DNA from: Durusdinium trenchii | Taxonomy: Eukaryota; Sar; Dinophyceae; Suessiales; Symbiodiniaceae | Length of the DNA: 64,000 bases | Assembly: GCA_963970005.1 (NCBI GenBank) | Contig: CAXAMN010021562.1 | Coordinates: 682,750 to 746,749 of the forward strand | Direction: 5' to 3' | Part shown: positions 22,850-33,532 of the stretch, piece after piece | How positions within the stretch are numbered: position 1 is the first letter of the stretch | Layout of the letters: each line of letters begins with the position of its first letter | Notes under the pieces: generated by a model | Database searches by the model: none | What the model was told of the DNA's origin: nothing | What the model saw: only the letters and a program-made list of their open reading frames with translations | Position numbers and translations under genes: made by a program

Positions 22850-23020
22850 TGGCCCGAGAGAAAGGACCTGGCCCGTGCCCGGAAGCAACGTCGCGCCTGC
22901 TTCTCTTGGCCCAAGCTCAGCAAACGCTGCAGCACCGTCTCGAAGTCGGTGAAAGTCGCCATGTCGGACCGCGGAAGGTCCTGGTCATCGGACGGAGGAG
23001 TCCAGCGATGCGATGGACCA
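22850..23020 (-). CDS. Candidate exon with helical segment
   Basis: After acceptor CCGATGACCAG the frame reads DLPRSDMATFTDFETVLQRL and LSLGQEKQARRCFRARARS with high third-position GC. An ATG inside could be a start. Just upstream another frame (DLVSRMVDLVHRIAGLL) is also coding-like, so a further exon may end there. It fits the run of minus-strand helical exons up to 35.6 kb. Confidence 0.5.
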
Positions 23021-23333
23021 GGTCGACCATCCGACTCACCAGGTCGAGAACTGGGTCTAAAAATCTGACTCAACATCGTCTTCATAGGTTTGGATGGGAG
23101 TTTAGGTAGTCGTTTAGTTTCATGATGCTTCATGTTTAGGCAATGGAAATGGATGTTGTCGTCAGTGGTTGCTTGCTGCCCACCATTTGGCCCGTCGAAT
23201 GCGAGTTGTTGCCAGCTTTCACAAAGGTCTTTAGTCTTTTCCAGTGGAAACTAATGTTTAAACAAAAAGTCACCCAGTGCCAATAAGATTGACTCAACTC
23301 CTGCCGAAAAATGAATCCACCAAGAACGGGTCA

Positions 23334-23762
23334 TCATTGACCATGGACAGCAGCATCTGGTAAAACAGCTGTACCATTTTGTGGCGCACTTCCTATTTTG
23401 GGTGTCGAACGGTTCTGCCGATCGGTCTGACCACCGACTGGGCTGGTCAGACCGATCGGCTCTCTGTTCACGACACTGGGCTGGTCAAGTCTTGGGAGTT
23501 CAACCTCAGATTGGGAGAGCATTGAGACCACTACCAGCACCACGGAAAGGGTGTCCATTAATAGCCCCTTAGGGTGTCCATTAACCACCCCTCGGGGGTT
23601 CAGGTAATTGAAGTTCCATTCTTTGGCTGTTTTCTGTCTCCACTTCGATAGACAAACCAAGTGTGTGTGTTTTTCACAGGTGCTAATCCTCCCTGTCTGC
23701 TGAATCCCACGTCCAGCCTCATCGACGCCCAACAATTCCCACTCCTCACAAAGCGTGGTCAA
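23334..23762 (-). CDS. Open frame of 142 codons, tentative
   Basis: The minus frame begins TTLCEEWELLGVDEAGRGIQ and ends with a Gly/Ser/Pro-rich tail and a stop. The first 20 residues look more like an exon than the rest. It contains the hairpin at 23417-23460. No domain is recognised. Confidence 0.3.
   Translation of the reverse strand: MTTLCEEWELLGVDEAGRGIQQTGRISTCEKHTHLVCLSKWRQKTAKEWNFNYLNPRGVVNGHPKGLLMDTLSVVLVVVSMLSQSEVELPRLDQPSVVNREPIGLTSPVGGQTDRQNRSTPKIGSAPQNGTAVLPDAAVHGQ
23417..23460. repeat. Perfect 17-bp hairpin, 10-bp loop
   Basis: Arms GCCGATCGGTCTGACCA (23417-23433) and TGGTCAGACCGATCGGC (23444-23460) are exact reverse complements. Confidence 0.9.
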
Positions 23763-24149
23763 CGGGATGTCATTTCAGCTCCCTCGGGTGTGGGAGGACA
23801 AACACCAATAAATGTCCGATTGAAAAGTACGTAAAGTGAAGGGAGAACAACATGTTGACAAGTAAAACAATACATGCATATTTTTGGTTCTGCTTTTTGT
23901 TCTTAACATGTTTACTGCATGTCTGCTTTGCCAACACTGGCGTCCACAGAAGTGTTGTGGCAAACATGGATCAGTGTCCGCTCATCATCAGAATTTAGTC
24001 CACACCATCACATGACTGCAGGTTACATTGCACAAATCAGACTCAGAATGAATGCATCCTGACATTGACCACAAGCAGCAAATCAGTTTCACAACAGCCG
24101 CCGGGCCGCTGGGCACCGGGTCTCCCGGCCCATCCCAGGCGCATCGCTC

Positions 24150-24235
24150 GACCCAGCTTGCGCAAGAGCTTGTGGCAGCGTTGGGAGACTTGCTCCTCGA
24201 GCTCGGTGTGGCGCACCGGTGCACTCAGAAAAGGC
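24150..24235 (-). CDS. Candidate exon, helical
   Basis: The frame reads LSAPVRHTELEEQVSQRCHK, then LLRKLGRAMRLGWAG, a charged amphipathic helix consistent with the coiled-coil exons upstream on this strand. Possible donor CTGG followed by GTCGAG. Exact borders unresolved. Confidence 0.45.
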
Positions 24236-24569
24236 ACTAGTATAAAACATATATCTATAATCTTTTGGAGTTTGTGTTCGCTGTTGTTGGACAAAATCCT
24301 GCACCGCTTTGCGCACAGGTTCTCCCTCGTTAACATTGTGGCCACCACAGTGAGAAAACTAAAACAAGTAAGGTCCAAAATCCTGCACCACCTCCTCAGA
24401 GGGGTCGCGCCAACATTGAATGACGGGGCACAGGGGTTGCTATGCGACCCTTCCAGGTAAAGTCGTGGTGAGGTGGTGGAGGATTTCGTCCATCAACAGT
24501 ATGATCTTTGTGTTGCTGATGTTGTTATATATAACATAAATCAAAAGGTTGTGCTTGCCGATGATCTTT

Positions 24570-24735
24570 CGCATGTTGCTTCAACAGCAAGCGTGCAAAA
24601 TGACCCCAAGCTCGCTCTGACAGGCGAGACATATCTCCCAAGAGCTCTGGTAGCGAGCCCTTCAACCAGCGCTGGCTCGTGGGTTTGGAGCGCCAGCTTG
24701 TCTCCTCTACCGGTGTCATGATGAATTGCAACTGG
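24570..24735 (-). CDS. Candidate exon, helical
   Basis: The frame reads TPVEETSWRSKPTSQRWLKG, then LPELLGDMSRLSERAWGHFA and RLLLKQHAKDH. Soluble, charged, predicted helical. Follows the exon at 25.1 kb on the same strand. No domain is recognised. Confidence 0.5.
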
Positions 24736-24914
24736 TAGTAACTGGTGCCCTGGTGCAATTTAGCAACATGGGGATACATGGGCTTCCTGCGCCAAGCGGA
24801 ACAATATTACACATTTAACAGGAGTTCGGAGAACAAACCATATATATATATATTATACAAGTATAAACATATATATATTATACAATGTACAACATAATAC
24901 AAAGCTTCTTTTAC

Positions 24915-25104
24915 CCATGACCCCATGGATCTCCGCAGCACCTTCCTGGCCATGACCAGGCACTCCAACCACTCGAAGACCCCCACGCCCAGCCTCTGTC
25001 TCGTTGGGATGCTTGGCTTCGACATGCGCCTCGAGGGCGCGACCTCGGACGAGAAGCGACCTTCGGCGACGAAAACGACGTCAATGTTCAGCGGCGCAAG
25101 AAGT
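24915..25104 (-). CDS. Well-read 190-nt exon
   Basis: Acceptor TTGCCAAAG and donor GTCATGG followed by GTAAAA bound a frame with high third-position GC: LLAPLNIDVVFVAEGRFSSE, then RMSKPSIPTRQRLGVGVFEW and LECLVMARKVLRRSMG. The other minus frame contains a stop. It is likely an internal exon of the minus-strand gene whose coiled-coil exons lie upstream. Sequence 25140-26330 has (AT)n tracts (25700-25740) and no supported gene. Confidence 0.6.
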
Positions 25105-26335
25105 CTTTGGCAATGCCTCGGTACATTTTATTGACAAGCTCCCAGGGTGCGAGCTATAGTTACATTGGTCAAATTGAGAAGAACATATGATTGTAAGCCT
25201 CCAGGTTGACTGCACGAAAATCACTCTCCGTTTGCCTCAAAGCCTCAAAGATGCAGAGTCTTTACCGAGCGACTGGGGGACTTGGAAATTTCCCGAACAA
25301 ACATTGAACATCGATCCTAATCCCCAAAGGTAAAGATAGTGTCACCAACATGTGAGTTCTGTGTCTTCGTGGGGAGCTCATGAAAACATGTTTGAACCCT
25401 GTGGCTGTGGCAAGTCACAACACTACTAAACCATGCTAAACCACTGGCTTGTAGGGGATTATTAATGAGCATTGGCCTCCAACTGATTTTAGTTGGGTGT
25501 AACGTTGTGTGTTCGACCTGTCCCTCAGCAAAGGAACGAGTCCCTGGCAGAATGGCACTGCATCCATGGTTTGCCACGTCTTCGTCTGTGCCTCAGCTGT
25601 GAGAACAACTGCGCGACACACGAAGCAGTCTTGACTCTTGCCAAATACAAAGGTCACCGAATGGACAGCTGAGAGGCAGGTTAGCAGCAAACTATTGTAC
25701 ATATAGTTAGTTATATATATTATATCTATATATATATAGTTACATACTATAATTATATGTATACATATTGGAAATGTATACAATATACAAGTAATCGCGG
25801 GGAAGAGCTGGCATCCCATCATACATCTCTTTTGTCATAATACATAACAAAGGCATGGGATGGGCGGTGCTACATTCTCAAGCATTGCACAGAAAGGATG
25901 GTCGGCAACTCCCTCCTGAGCCCGCGGTAACCTTCCCTTTGAGACATCGACCATTTTCGTTTGAAGACCTTTTGAACCAAACCAACACATTCTATATATA
26001 GTTCAATATGCATGTTGAATGAATTTTGATCCATGAATGTCTCTCGTCAAACTTTGTGAAACTCGCTAAAAGTTCAGGAGAGATAGCCAAGGCAGAATGA
26101 ACCAATATCAGTTGGGAATTGAATAGACTCAGACCAACACTCCTGTGTCCTGTCACCTGCTTTCTGGGTAATTACAACAAACTCCTGGTCGCAGTTTGCA
26201 CATCAGGTCTCACCCTCATATACCGCCACCCTCTAAAAAGGCACTCAATAGCAGGCCCCCCCAAACTATACCCTGTACAACTGTAAGACCCAATGGCCTG
26301 AGGCCTTCATAGGCCCTCCATGGCCTTCCCATTGC

Positions 26336-26401
26336 CATCACGGCCGCCATTTTCGTCTGCAGCTTTTGGAGGTGAAGTTGCAAGGAGTCAATGCGCTCAG
26401 C
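26336..26401 (-). CDS. 66-nt coiled-coil exon (22 codons)
   Basis: Acceptor TTCGGGCAG and a GC donor (GTGATG followed by GCAATG) give exactly 22 codons in phase 0. Residues AERIDSLQLHLQKLQTKM form a Leu-heptad helix. A GT donor 6 nt earlier would give 20 codons. Its size matches exons at 30923, 32160 and 33467. Confidence 0.55.
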
Positions 26402-26634
26402 CTGCCCGAACGGAGATTGGGCGCCGGTGAGCTCGGCAAATATAGGGATCGATGGTACGCATCATATGATTTATATTTCAAATACCAAAATATATTGTAT
26501 AAGCAATTGAAACATTGCTTTAACTTCAAACTTCGTCATATTTTGTCTTGGAATGTCTTGGGGCTTAGGGGGGATCTTGGCTCTTCTCTTGAGTTCTTCC
26601 ATCAAAACTCAAAACAATCCTGCTATGCTGCGAT

Positions 26635-26976
26635 ATGCCAGGTCAACCGTGCAAGGCATTGTTCTGCATGTTGTACGCTGAACCAGCACGCCAAGAGGGT
26701 TTTGTGCGGCGCGGAGCAACGTCGAGGGAAGGACCAAAGTCCGGCAACGGACAAGCAAACTGGATGTTTTTGTCACTCAAGTTCTACATCCGAGTGGTCC
26801 CAGGTTTCCGATTCGACATGAATCGACCAATGAAATTCATGTCTGAGTCTGGCAAGTTTGGCAAGTGCCTTAGGCACTTTGTTCCGCCAAAGGCGCATCG
26901 TCGACCTGGCAGCGCGATTCGTCCCAAACGGAGTCCGCGGTTCACAGAAATGAGCACCAACAGTGAAGACTGGTGA
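26635..26976 (+). CDS. Open frame of 113 codons, tentative
   Basis: An ATG-started plus frame (MPGQPCKALFCMLYAEPARQ) continues through FRFDMNRPMKFMSESGK to a Pro/Arg-rich tail and TGA. Length and composition are suggestive, but no domain, promoter or splice partner is visible. 26980-27430 is otherwise empty apart from a weak minus frame near 27240-27150. Confidence 0.35.
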   Translation: MPGQPCKALFCMLYAEPARQEGFVRRGATSREGPKSGNGQANWMFLSLKFYIRVVPGFRFDMNRPMKFMSESGKFGKCLRHFVPPKAHRRPGSAIRPKRSPRFTEMSTNSEDW

Positions 26977-27438
26977 TTTTAGTTCAGGCAGTATGCTTTC
27001 TCAACCACAACTCCCCTGAAAAGAATTGTTCCAAATGTTCCGAAGTGGAAGCATGCATGCTTCATCATTCGCCCCCACCAATAGGGCCTTCAATAGGGCC
27101 ATGTGAACTGCCATGTGACTAGCCACTCAAAGCCACTACGCCTCCACTCTCCTCCCTCGCCTCTGCGGATTGGTGAAGACCCAAAGCCTGCGAGGCTCTT
27201 CCAGCGGCTGCAAGTTCGCAAGTGACTCTCCTCACCGATGGAACCTTGTAATAGTGATCAAGTGATCCCCGAATATACAAATAGATCAACACGGTTTCCA
27301 ATTTCTCTATAAGGATTGCTGCTGGGGTCATTATTTAAGCCAATGGTCTGGCAACTGACAGTGGCAAGTACAACCACCATTTAAATTCCGAATCAACAAA
27401 AAGGATCAAACAATACACCAACCACTGGGCCCACCCAC

Positions 27439-27485
27439 TGTACCACCCGCCTCAAAATAATATTCTATTACTTTGAGGTGGTTGG
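27439..27485. repeat. Foldback copy of the GGGTGGTTG family
   Basis: CCACCCGCCTCAAA and TTTGAGGTGGTTGG face each other across an AT-rich loop. The arm is related to the units at 27655-28140. Confidence 0.65.
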
Positions 27486-27654
27486 AGATATCCGCATCAA
27501 ATTATTTCTGGACTCTCAGGGTCTCACAAATAATTTCAAGAATGTAAAAAACATCCAACATAGACCCGACATGAGACCATCTAGGTGGGACTCACCCCCC
27601 ATAAGTTGACCAAAGTTGACTCAGCTCGGATTAACACGGACAGTGTCATAATGG

Positions 27655-28140
27655 ATAGTTGAGTAGTCAACCACCCTTCAAAAAAAAAGACAAATATAAA
27701 ATATATATATATAGGGTGGTTGTGTACTCACCCACCCCTCAAATGATTTTATTATAGGGGCTGCTGCTGCTTGCTATAGTTCCACCGTCCCGGGTCTACC
27801 TGGCTAACACGAACCCCTAAGCCGCTGATGATTGTTTATGCCGGTTCTACCTGGCTATTTTTAACCAAATGTTCAAAAACCCAGCGGATTTGCACATGGT
27901 TTCCAATCTCTTTTCCTCTTCCACTGTTTCCTTGCTGCTTGTTCTGTCCTTTTCCGCCTTTTTCTCCTGTTGGCGCCATTTAATGGGTGTTTGTGTAGTC
28001 ACCCACCCCCTCAAATAATTTCACTATAGAGGCTGTATGAGGTTGCACTTTGTCCTTTTCCACCTAGTTTCCTGTGATTGAAGCCCATTTAATGGGTGGT
28101 TGTGTAGTCACCCACCCCCTCAAATAATGTGGTTATAGTT
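27655..28140 (+). repeat. Palindromic GGGTGGTTGTGTAGTCACCC family
   Basis: Direct copies at about 27711, 27983 and 28092 share GGGTGgTTGTGTAGTCACCC followed by ACCCCCTCAAAT and end in TATAG. An inverted copy at 27670 (CAACCACCCT) pairs with 27709 (AGGGTGGTTG). The last two copies lie in a 109-bp tandem duplication. Another inverted copy lies at 28703-28720. Confidence 0.8.
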
Positions 28141-28186
28141 TCTTTTGCAAAATTATGTGTTTGTTCCCAAATTTCCTCCTATTGAG

Positions 28187-28309
28187 ATGGCAGGTGTCCT
28201 CGATTCTCCTCAGCCTGTGGACTTTGATTCGATGCCTTCCAAAGCATTGGACCAAGTGTGCCTCGCCATTTTTATGAAACAGCGTTCTTTCTTCCTAGCT
28301 TTGATCTAG
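28187..28309 (+). CDS. N-terminal ORF of acidic-protein gene
   Basis: ATG-started frame MAGVLDSPQPVDFDSMPSKA continues LDQVCLAIFMKQ to TAG at 28307. Within its end, acceptor TTTCTTCCTAG (ends 28297) opens a second coding-like frame reading FDLAVNLQSIVPKGCNSEVL, which then conflicts with the frame of the next exon. So either short exons or an indel must be involved. This is probably the 5' end of the gene completed at 28389-29126. Confidence 0.45.
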   Translation: MAGVLDSPQPVDFDSMPSKALDQVCLAIFMKQRSFFLALI

Positions 28310-28388
28310 CAGTAAACTTACAAAGCATTGTGCCCAAAGGCTGTAACTCTGAGGTGCTTGTTTGCAAGCTGCTCTGTCAGCCAGACAG

Positions 28389-28675
28389 CCGACATCAAAA
28401 ATGACCTCGTATCCTGGTGGCGTGAGACTGGGCAGAAGCTCGTCCTCGGTACTTTGGCAGAGGACGGTGAGAGCAGCGACGAGGAAGCCAATGATGAGAG
28501 CAAGGACAGCTTCAGTGAAGAATCAAAAGCAGTGGTTGACAGCCTGGAAACCACAGAGAAGGGCATCATGATTCAGGAGGAGTTGAACATGTTGTGCGAA
28601 GATTCCTCATTTGTGGGCTGTGACGAGAAGTCTGAGATGAAGGATGACAACGTAGACCCTGAATCAGAGGAGGAG
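28389..28675 (+). CDS. Acidic exon, canonical donor
   Basis: The frame reads DIKNDLVSWWRETGQKLVLG, then Glu/Asp/Ser-rich sequence (AEDGESSDEEANDESKD), and ends SEEE at donor GAGGAG followed by GTAGCA. It joins in phase 0 to the exon at 29052. The protein is strongly acidic with likely CK2-type serines, as in nuclear or chromatin-associated proteins; the family is not recognised. The 5' border (acceptor CCAGACAG) is provisional because the frame is open further upstream. Confidence 0.6.
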
Positions 28676-29051
28676 GTAGCACAAAAGGATAAAACAATAC
28701 CATGACTACACAACCACCCTTCAGTATATATTCAATATATATATATATCAAAATTGTTTAGAAAGAATTTGAGGTGGGTCCTCATATACTCAAAATTATT
28801 TCAAAATAATGTTGTACAGGTGGGTTGTCATAGACTCAAAATTACTTAAAATTTAGAAATAATATCTATCATATGAAAATGAAAATTATGTTGCACCACC
28901 TAGACTGTTTTAGTAAAAAATATTTTGGTACCACCACCTACATGGCTTGCCAAATAATACTTCGAGTTACAGCAATTATTTGGGAAAAAATATTTCATTA
29001 AGTGACTCCCACCCCAAAATAGTTTCTTAGTGATTGGCGTATATCAAAAAG

Positions 29052-29126
29052 GTGGCGTCCAAGATTGAGGAGAAGCCGCCAAAGCGCAAAGGATCAAGGG
29101 ATATCAAGAGCACAAAGCCAGCTTAG
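29052..29126 (+). CDS. Terminal exon, basic tail
   Basis: After acceptor TATATCAAAAAG the frame gives VASKIEEKPPKRKGSRDIKS plus TKPA and TAG. It joins in phase 0 to the acidic exon. PPKRKGSR looks like a nuclear localisation signal. The 376-nt intron between them contains an inverted copy of the GGGTGGTTG repeat family and an (AT)n tract. Confidence 0.6.
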   Translation: MASKIEEKPPKRKGSRDIKSTKPA

Positions 29127-29154
29127 GGGGGAGAGGAAAACATCTCACATGATC

Positions 29155-29225
29155 TCATGATGATGATGATGATGATGACGAGGAGGCGGAGGAGGATGGT
29201 GGTGGTGATGGTGATGGTGATGATG

Positions 29226-29256
<31 letters not shown>

Positions 29257-29392
29257 CGAGGAGGCGGAGGAGGATGGTGGTGGTGGTGGTGGTGATGGTG
29301 ATGGTGATGATGATCATGACGAGGAGGCGGAGGAGGATGGTGGTGGTGGTGGTGATGGTGATGGTGATGATGATGATGATGATGGTGGTGGC

Positions 29393-29439
<47 letters not shown>

Positions 29440-29449
29440 NNNNNNNNNN

Positions 29450-29495
<46 letters not shown>
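29155..29495 (+). repeat. GAT-rich minisatellite with assembly gap
   Basis: Units starting GACGAGGAGGCGGAGGAGG recur at 29177, 29255 and 29318 in a (GAT)n/(GGT)n background, then a pure (GAT)n run interrupted by ten N at 29440-29449. The true length is unknown. Poly-Met, poly-Asp and poly-Ile frames are artefacts. Confidence 0.95.
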
Positions 29496-29496
<1 letters not shown>

Positions 29497-29499
29497 CAT

Positions 29500-30500
29500 T
29501 GCAGTAGTTATTGTATTCCTTCAATTGGATCTTGAATGTGACTCAAAGCCGCCCAGACCGCCTACCCTCGCGAGGTCACGTTGAAAATGCTCCCATTCAA
29601 TCTCGATCATGCGGGGTCTGTGCTCAGGGCCTCTGTACAGTGGAATGTTGGATCATTTAGGTCACCTGGGGGTTGGGTGAACCTTGCGCATTTCTGGCGC
29701 CACCTACTGTCCATGAACATCGTGCTACTAGATTCTGTAGGATGACTGCCATGATATGCTAAACTGTGTTTCTCCTGCTGAGCACAAATAAGTTGCTTGT
29801 GCTGGCAAGTGGAACGCTTAAGCACAAAGAAGGATCCGTAGATTCAACATGATGAACAAAACCAGGCAACAAGCGGATATGAACAACCACGATTGACGAT
29901 TGAATCCTCTAGGAGCAAAACGGTCACTCCATAGCCACACACCCAGCAGGTTCTCGGCCTCGCATCCCAAAGGAACACCTTGGTTGATCAAGTGTCGATC
30001 CCAAGGCCAAGGTCTCTGTGGACTGGATCGCAAAACCGTCCAAGGCGGAGGAATGATCTGGCTGTCCAATCACACACGTTCACAGGGTGTCTACAGTATG
30101 GGGGAACCCCCACAGCAGCAGGGATCTACTTTCTTCACGATGTTCCACTTCACAGCGCAGCCGATCACAAACCGATTTGCATGCAAGTACCAACGCGTCA
30201 CATCATGTCCTTGTGAGGTCTCAGAACCCTCCCCCAAGCAACGTGTGCACTCCTTGAACCCCAAGAACCCCAAATATACGCTATTCTTACCACTGCCTCA
30301 AGGGTGTTTGTGGTCCAGCTAGTTCTTCATGGTGCTTGCAGTTTTGCTGGGAAGCAGTTGTCTGAAATAACTTGAGCACCAACACCAACTTCACGGAATA
30401 CTTTTGACTTATCTCCAAACATCCTCACAAGGTTCCGAGAAAGGATAGAAAGGAAGGTTTATCAATTTATGATTAACATCTGAATACCGATGACCTGTCC
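29500..30500. other. No supported gene
   Basis: A 140-codon plus frame at 29900-30322 is the longest ORF but has no domain or splice support. A minus frame at 30620-30505 (VEGHGVRIALCALCSTETF) is a weak exon candidate before donor GGACAG followed by GTCATC. Confidence 0.3.
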
Positions 30501-30922
30501 AAGACCCGACCAAGGACCAACTTGTTTGCAAATGTCTCGGTTGAACATAAAGCACAAAGGGCAATCCGAACACCATGTCCCTCCACGAGGGCAGCGTCCA
30601 TGCTAGTAGTCGGGAGGAGGGCTTGTCTTGTACAACCAGAAAGAACTAAGCACGGCATCGAAACAAAGTATTGGAACCGCCACTACAAGCAAGATCAATA
30701 ATATCATATAATATCAATATCACACCATTTCCTCAGCCACAAGTTTACGATGGACGACTGAGTACTCACCCGACGCCCAAACCAATGAACTTGGTTTCCC
30801 TCAAGGTGGGCATGTTCATAACGTATCAAAACCCAAGGCCCATACTCCGAAACGTTGGCACTTAGTCACTATTACAGTAGTCACTTACCAACCAACGTTG
30901 GCGCAACTGAGGAACTCCCGAC

Positions 30923-30988
30923 CTGCCCCAGGATCTCATCGTGAAGGATCTCCTCGAGATGAGCAATCTGATATGCCGAGTGGCCAAG
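30923..30988 (-). CDS. 66-nt coiled-coil exon (22 codons)
   Basis: Acceptor GTGCTCCTCAG and donor GGGCAG followed by GTCGGG define exactly 66 nt in phase 0: LGHSAYQIAHLEEILHDEIL then GQ. It is an amphipathic helix. Size and phase equal those of the exons at 33467 and 32160, supporting one gene on this strand. Confidence 0.6.
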
Positions 30989-30989
30989 C

Positions 30990-32155
30990 TGAGGAGCACC
31001 CACACGGCTCGGGCGCCCCGTGGTTCGCCATGCGCGCCAAGCTGCCACGCACGGCCCGTGCGACTGCCGTGCCACGCGTGGCTTCGGTCCGAGCTGTCCA
31101 TCTCACCACACCAAAGAGGTGCGGAAAAGGAAGGTCAGTGATTGAGTAGGTAGGTGAGTGGGTAGGTGGGTCAGTGGGTTGGGTGGGTATCGTGGGTATA
31201 GAGGTGAAGGTGGTTCAGGTGGACAGATCGGGTGAGCTGTGCAGCATTCTTGCACAGAAACACTACTGACAGTACTGATGCCGATTCTATCCAACTCTGT
31301 CTGTACTGCTTGTCTCGTCCTGAGAGGTGGGGAGTCGCTGCAGGCCTCAAGCTAGAGATTGGACACCTGCTCCATGTGCATAAATGGCTAGGTTTGCACA
31401 CGTGGTCAGCTGGATGGCCGGCAATCTGGCGCATTGACAGCAAAGAATGTTGCTCCAAATTTTTCCCACGAGGACAGTTCTAGACAGCTCCTACCCCTTG
31501 GTGCGAAGTCTAATCAGCAATAGCTCAGCAGGAACCATCTGACCTCTACGCCAAGGGATGATGAATACCAAATACCTCTATGATCCATTCACACCCATTA
31601 CACTTGGAACCTCCCCAGTTTTTCAACCTGGGTAGGATTCTCCCTGATAGGTCCTCCATTTCGGGCATGTTCAACTCGTGTCACACCCGGCGCCAAACAT
31701 GCATGGCAGCATCCGGGGAAGAACCTCGTCTTTGCTCACATCCTCGACAAGGCACTGATGGCACTAAAGTACTTCACAAATGTCACAGGATGAAAACACA
31801 TTTGACTTGACTTCTTCAGACAGTCCAACTCCCACAGCAGTCTGGTGTACCTTTCTACCTCTATCGGGGCAAATCAACATGTAACATGCACCTACCGATG
31901 CAAATGAGCAAAAACAAATTGGTGAAGCGATGGCACACAGTATACCTTGTTTATCCTTGTTTCATCTTGTTTCGTTGGCCTGCTTTCCAGGGAACTCAGC
32001 ATTCTACGAGCACTCCAGTCGGCGGGTGACTTGGATCAAAACCCTTCTCACTGGAGATGTATTTTGTTACGCTTCCGTGTGTTTGTTCACAAATGCTAGC
32101 TGCTAGCAAGGCCAAAGTATCAAACAAATTTAATCAATTGCCAGCAACCCTCAAA
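30990..32155. other. No supported gene
   Basis: Intron-like sequence between coiled-coil exons. A GGTGGGT-rich stretch lies at 31146-31200. Opposing weak ORFs at 31171-31483 are unassigned. Confidence 0.3.
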
Positions 32156-32159
32156 CCAC

Positions 32160-32225
32160 CGTATCTTGCGCTGCCTGGGCAAGCTCCCTTTCCAGCTCTT
32201 CTACAGCCATGAGGACGCTCTCCTT
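32160..32225 (-). CDS. 66-nt coiled-coil exon (22 codons)
   Basis: Acceptor CATCCAGGTGTGCAG and donor GATACG followed by GTGGTT give 22 codons in phase 0: KESVLMAVEELERELAQAAQ then DT, a clear acidic heptad helix. Predicted coiled coil. Confidence 0.65.
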
Positions 32226-32282
32226 CTGCACACCTGGATGGTTTCAGAAAGGCTGATCAGCAAGACTGTGGATACTTGGACC

Positions 32283-32372
32283 CCCTGGCCTTACTAGTAA
32301 CCAGAAGCTACTAGGAACAGTGGCATCGTAACAAAGGGCATTTCTACTAGGAGCAAGGACGCTACTAACTTT
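32283..32372 (-). repeat. CTAGTAG dispersed repeat locus
   Basis: GGCCTTACTAGTAACCAG, AAGCTACTAGGAAC and CTACTAGGAGCAAGGACG: three reverse-oriented modules of the family, about 50 bp upstream of a coiled-coil exon, so within an intron. Confidence 0.7.
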
Positions 32373-32798
32373 AACATACCATGTCGGCAAATATGCGTCA
32401 GACCGTCAGGTCGCATGCCACACGAGCCTGGTCCAATATGTTGTGATACAGTGATACCAAACTCGGGAACGTCAAGAAACCTCACTAGTTGGTAGGCTGA
32501 CACAAGCCCACATCGATCCACAAACCGAAACACATAGAACCTGGTCACCTGGTAATCCCTCCCTCCCCCATGCTGAGCGCTACACCGTTGTGGTCTTGAT
32601 TGACCAGCTGTGCCTTCCTTGGAAAAACGGTCACGACACGATGCTGTCGATGCCACGTCCGATGCCTGTCCTATGCTGTTCTGGTGACGTGAGGCCGTGA
32701 GGACCAGTCTCCAAACGGTTCACTGAACGGTTTCAACGCCTAAGTGGCCTCAATGCTCAACGCTGCTCGCGGCGTTAAGCTGCATCAGCAGTCTCCAC

Positions 32799-32853
32799 GT
32801 GTCTCGCCGAGCTTCTCAAGTTCGGCCTCCAAGCGCGCAATCTCTGCCCTGGC
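32799..32853 (-). CDS. Coiled-coil exon
   Basis: The frame reads ARAEIARLEAELEKLGET after acceptor CTCCGGAG. It stays open to GDC, which would again total 22 codons, but the only GT donor (ACAC followed by GTGGAG) is earlier; a GC donor lies one base into the last codon. Strong heptad pattern. Confidence 0.55.
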
Positions 32854-33466
32854 CTCCGGAGTCGACAAAAGGAAGCATTGTGAACCAAAATGGAACCACC
32901 AGGCTGCATTCTTGCAAGCATTGTTTGAGGAACCTGGTGTTAAAACAGTTTAAACACGTTAAGCATGTTGGTTGCATCCACGCGTGTGTCTATGAGTTTT
33001 GTTGCGAAGCAATGACAAACGAGTTGATGAAACTTGTCTCTGAGTTGTGACACCAGAACATATTACAAGTGAAACGCCAGGTTGTACAAATGGGGCCATG
33101 GATTGCCCCCCTACGAGCAAACTGGATCAACTGGAATCTGTCCTCCCTCGTGTTTGCAAACCCTGCATATCCAAAGAGGCTCAAAAGGTTCCCCGTGTCA
33201 CTGCTTGATCAAGGGGATTGGTGTTACATGTTGTTACCATTGTACACATTTTCTTCAACAAATCCGTGCTTCACTGTGATGACCGCGATTCCAATTCCAA
33301 ATAAGTAATCGCTTCAAAACCACTGTGCTTCAATCGACCCATAATGCCCATCCAGTGCCGTGGGCGTGCCTCCTCCGGCGTTGATCTGTTCACTCAACTG
33401 GTGCCTCCACAGGTGTCAACCACCATCCCGGCCCTCACCACCAGCTCTTCCCCGAAAAAACGGTGC

Positions 33467-33532
33467 CTGCTTAAGCTCTTGTCGCAAGTCATCCACCTCC
33501 AAAGTCCAGTGCTGGAGCTGCACAGCGAGCTC
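33467..33532 (-). CDS. 66-nt coiled-coil exon with GC donor
   Basis: Acceptor CGGACCGCAG and donor AAGCAG followed by GCACCG (a GC 5' splice site) give exactly 22 codons in phase 0: ELAVQLQHWTLEVDDLRQEL then KQ. Typical coiled coil. The long plus-strand ORF over this position is its antisense shadow. Confidence 0.6.

Noticed and set aside
29123..29524. Poly-Asp, poly-Met, poly-Ser and poly-Ile frames around the gap
   Set aside because: Products of a GAT repeat, and they run through ten N.
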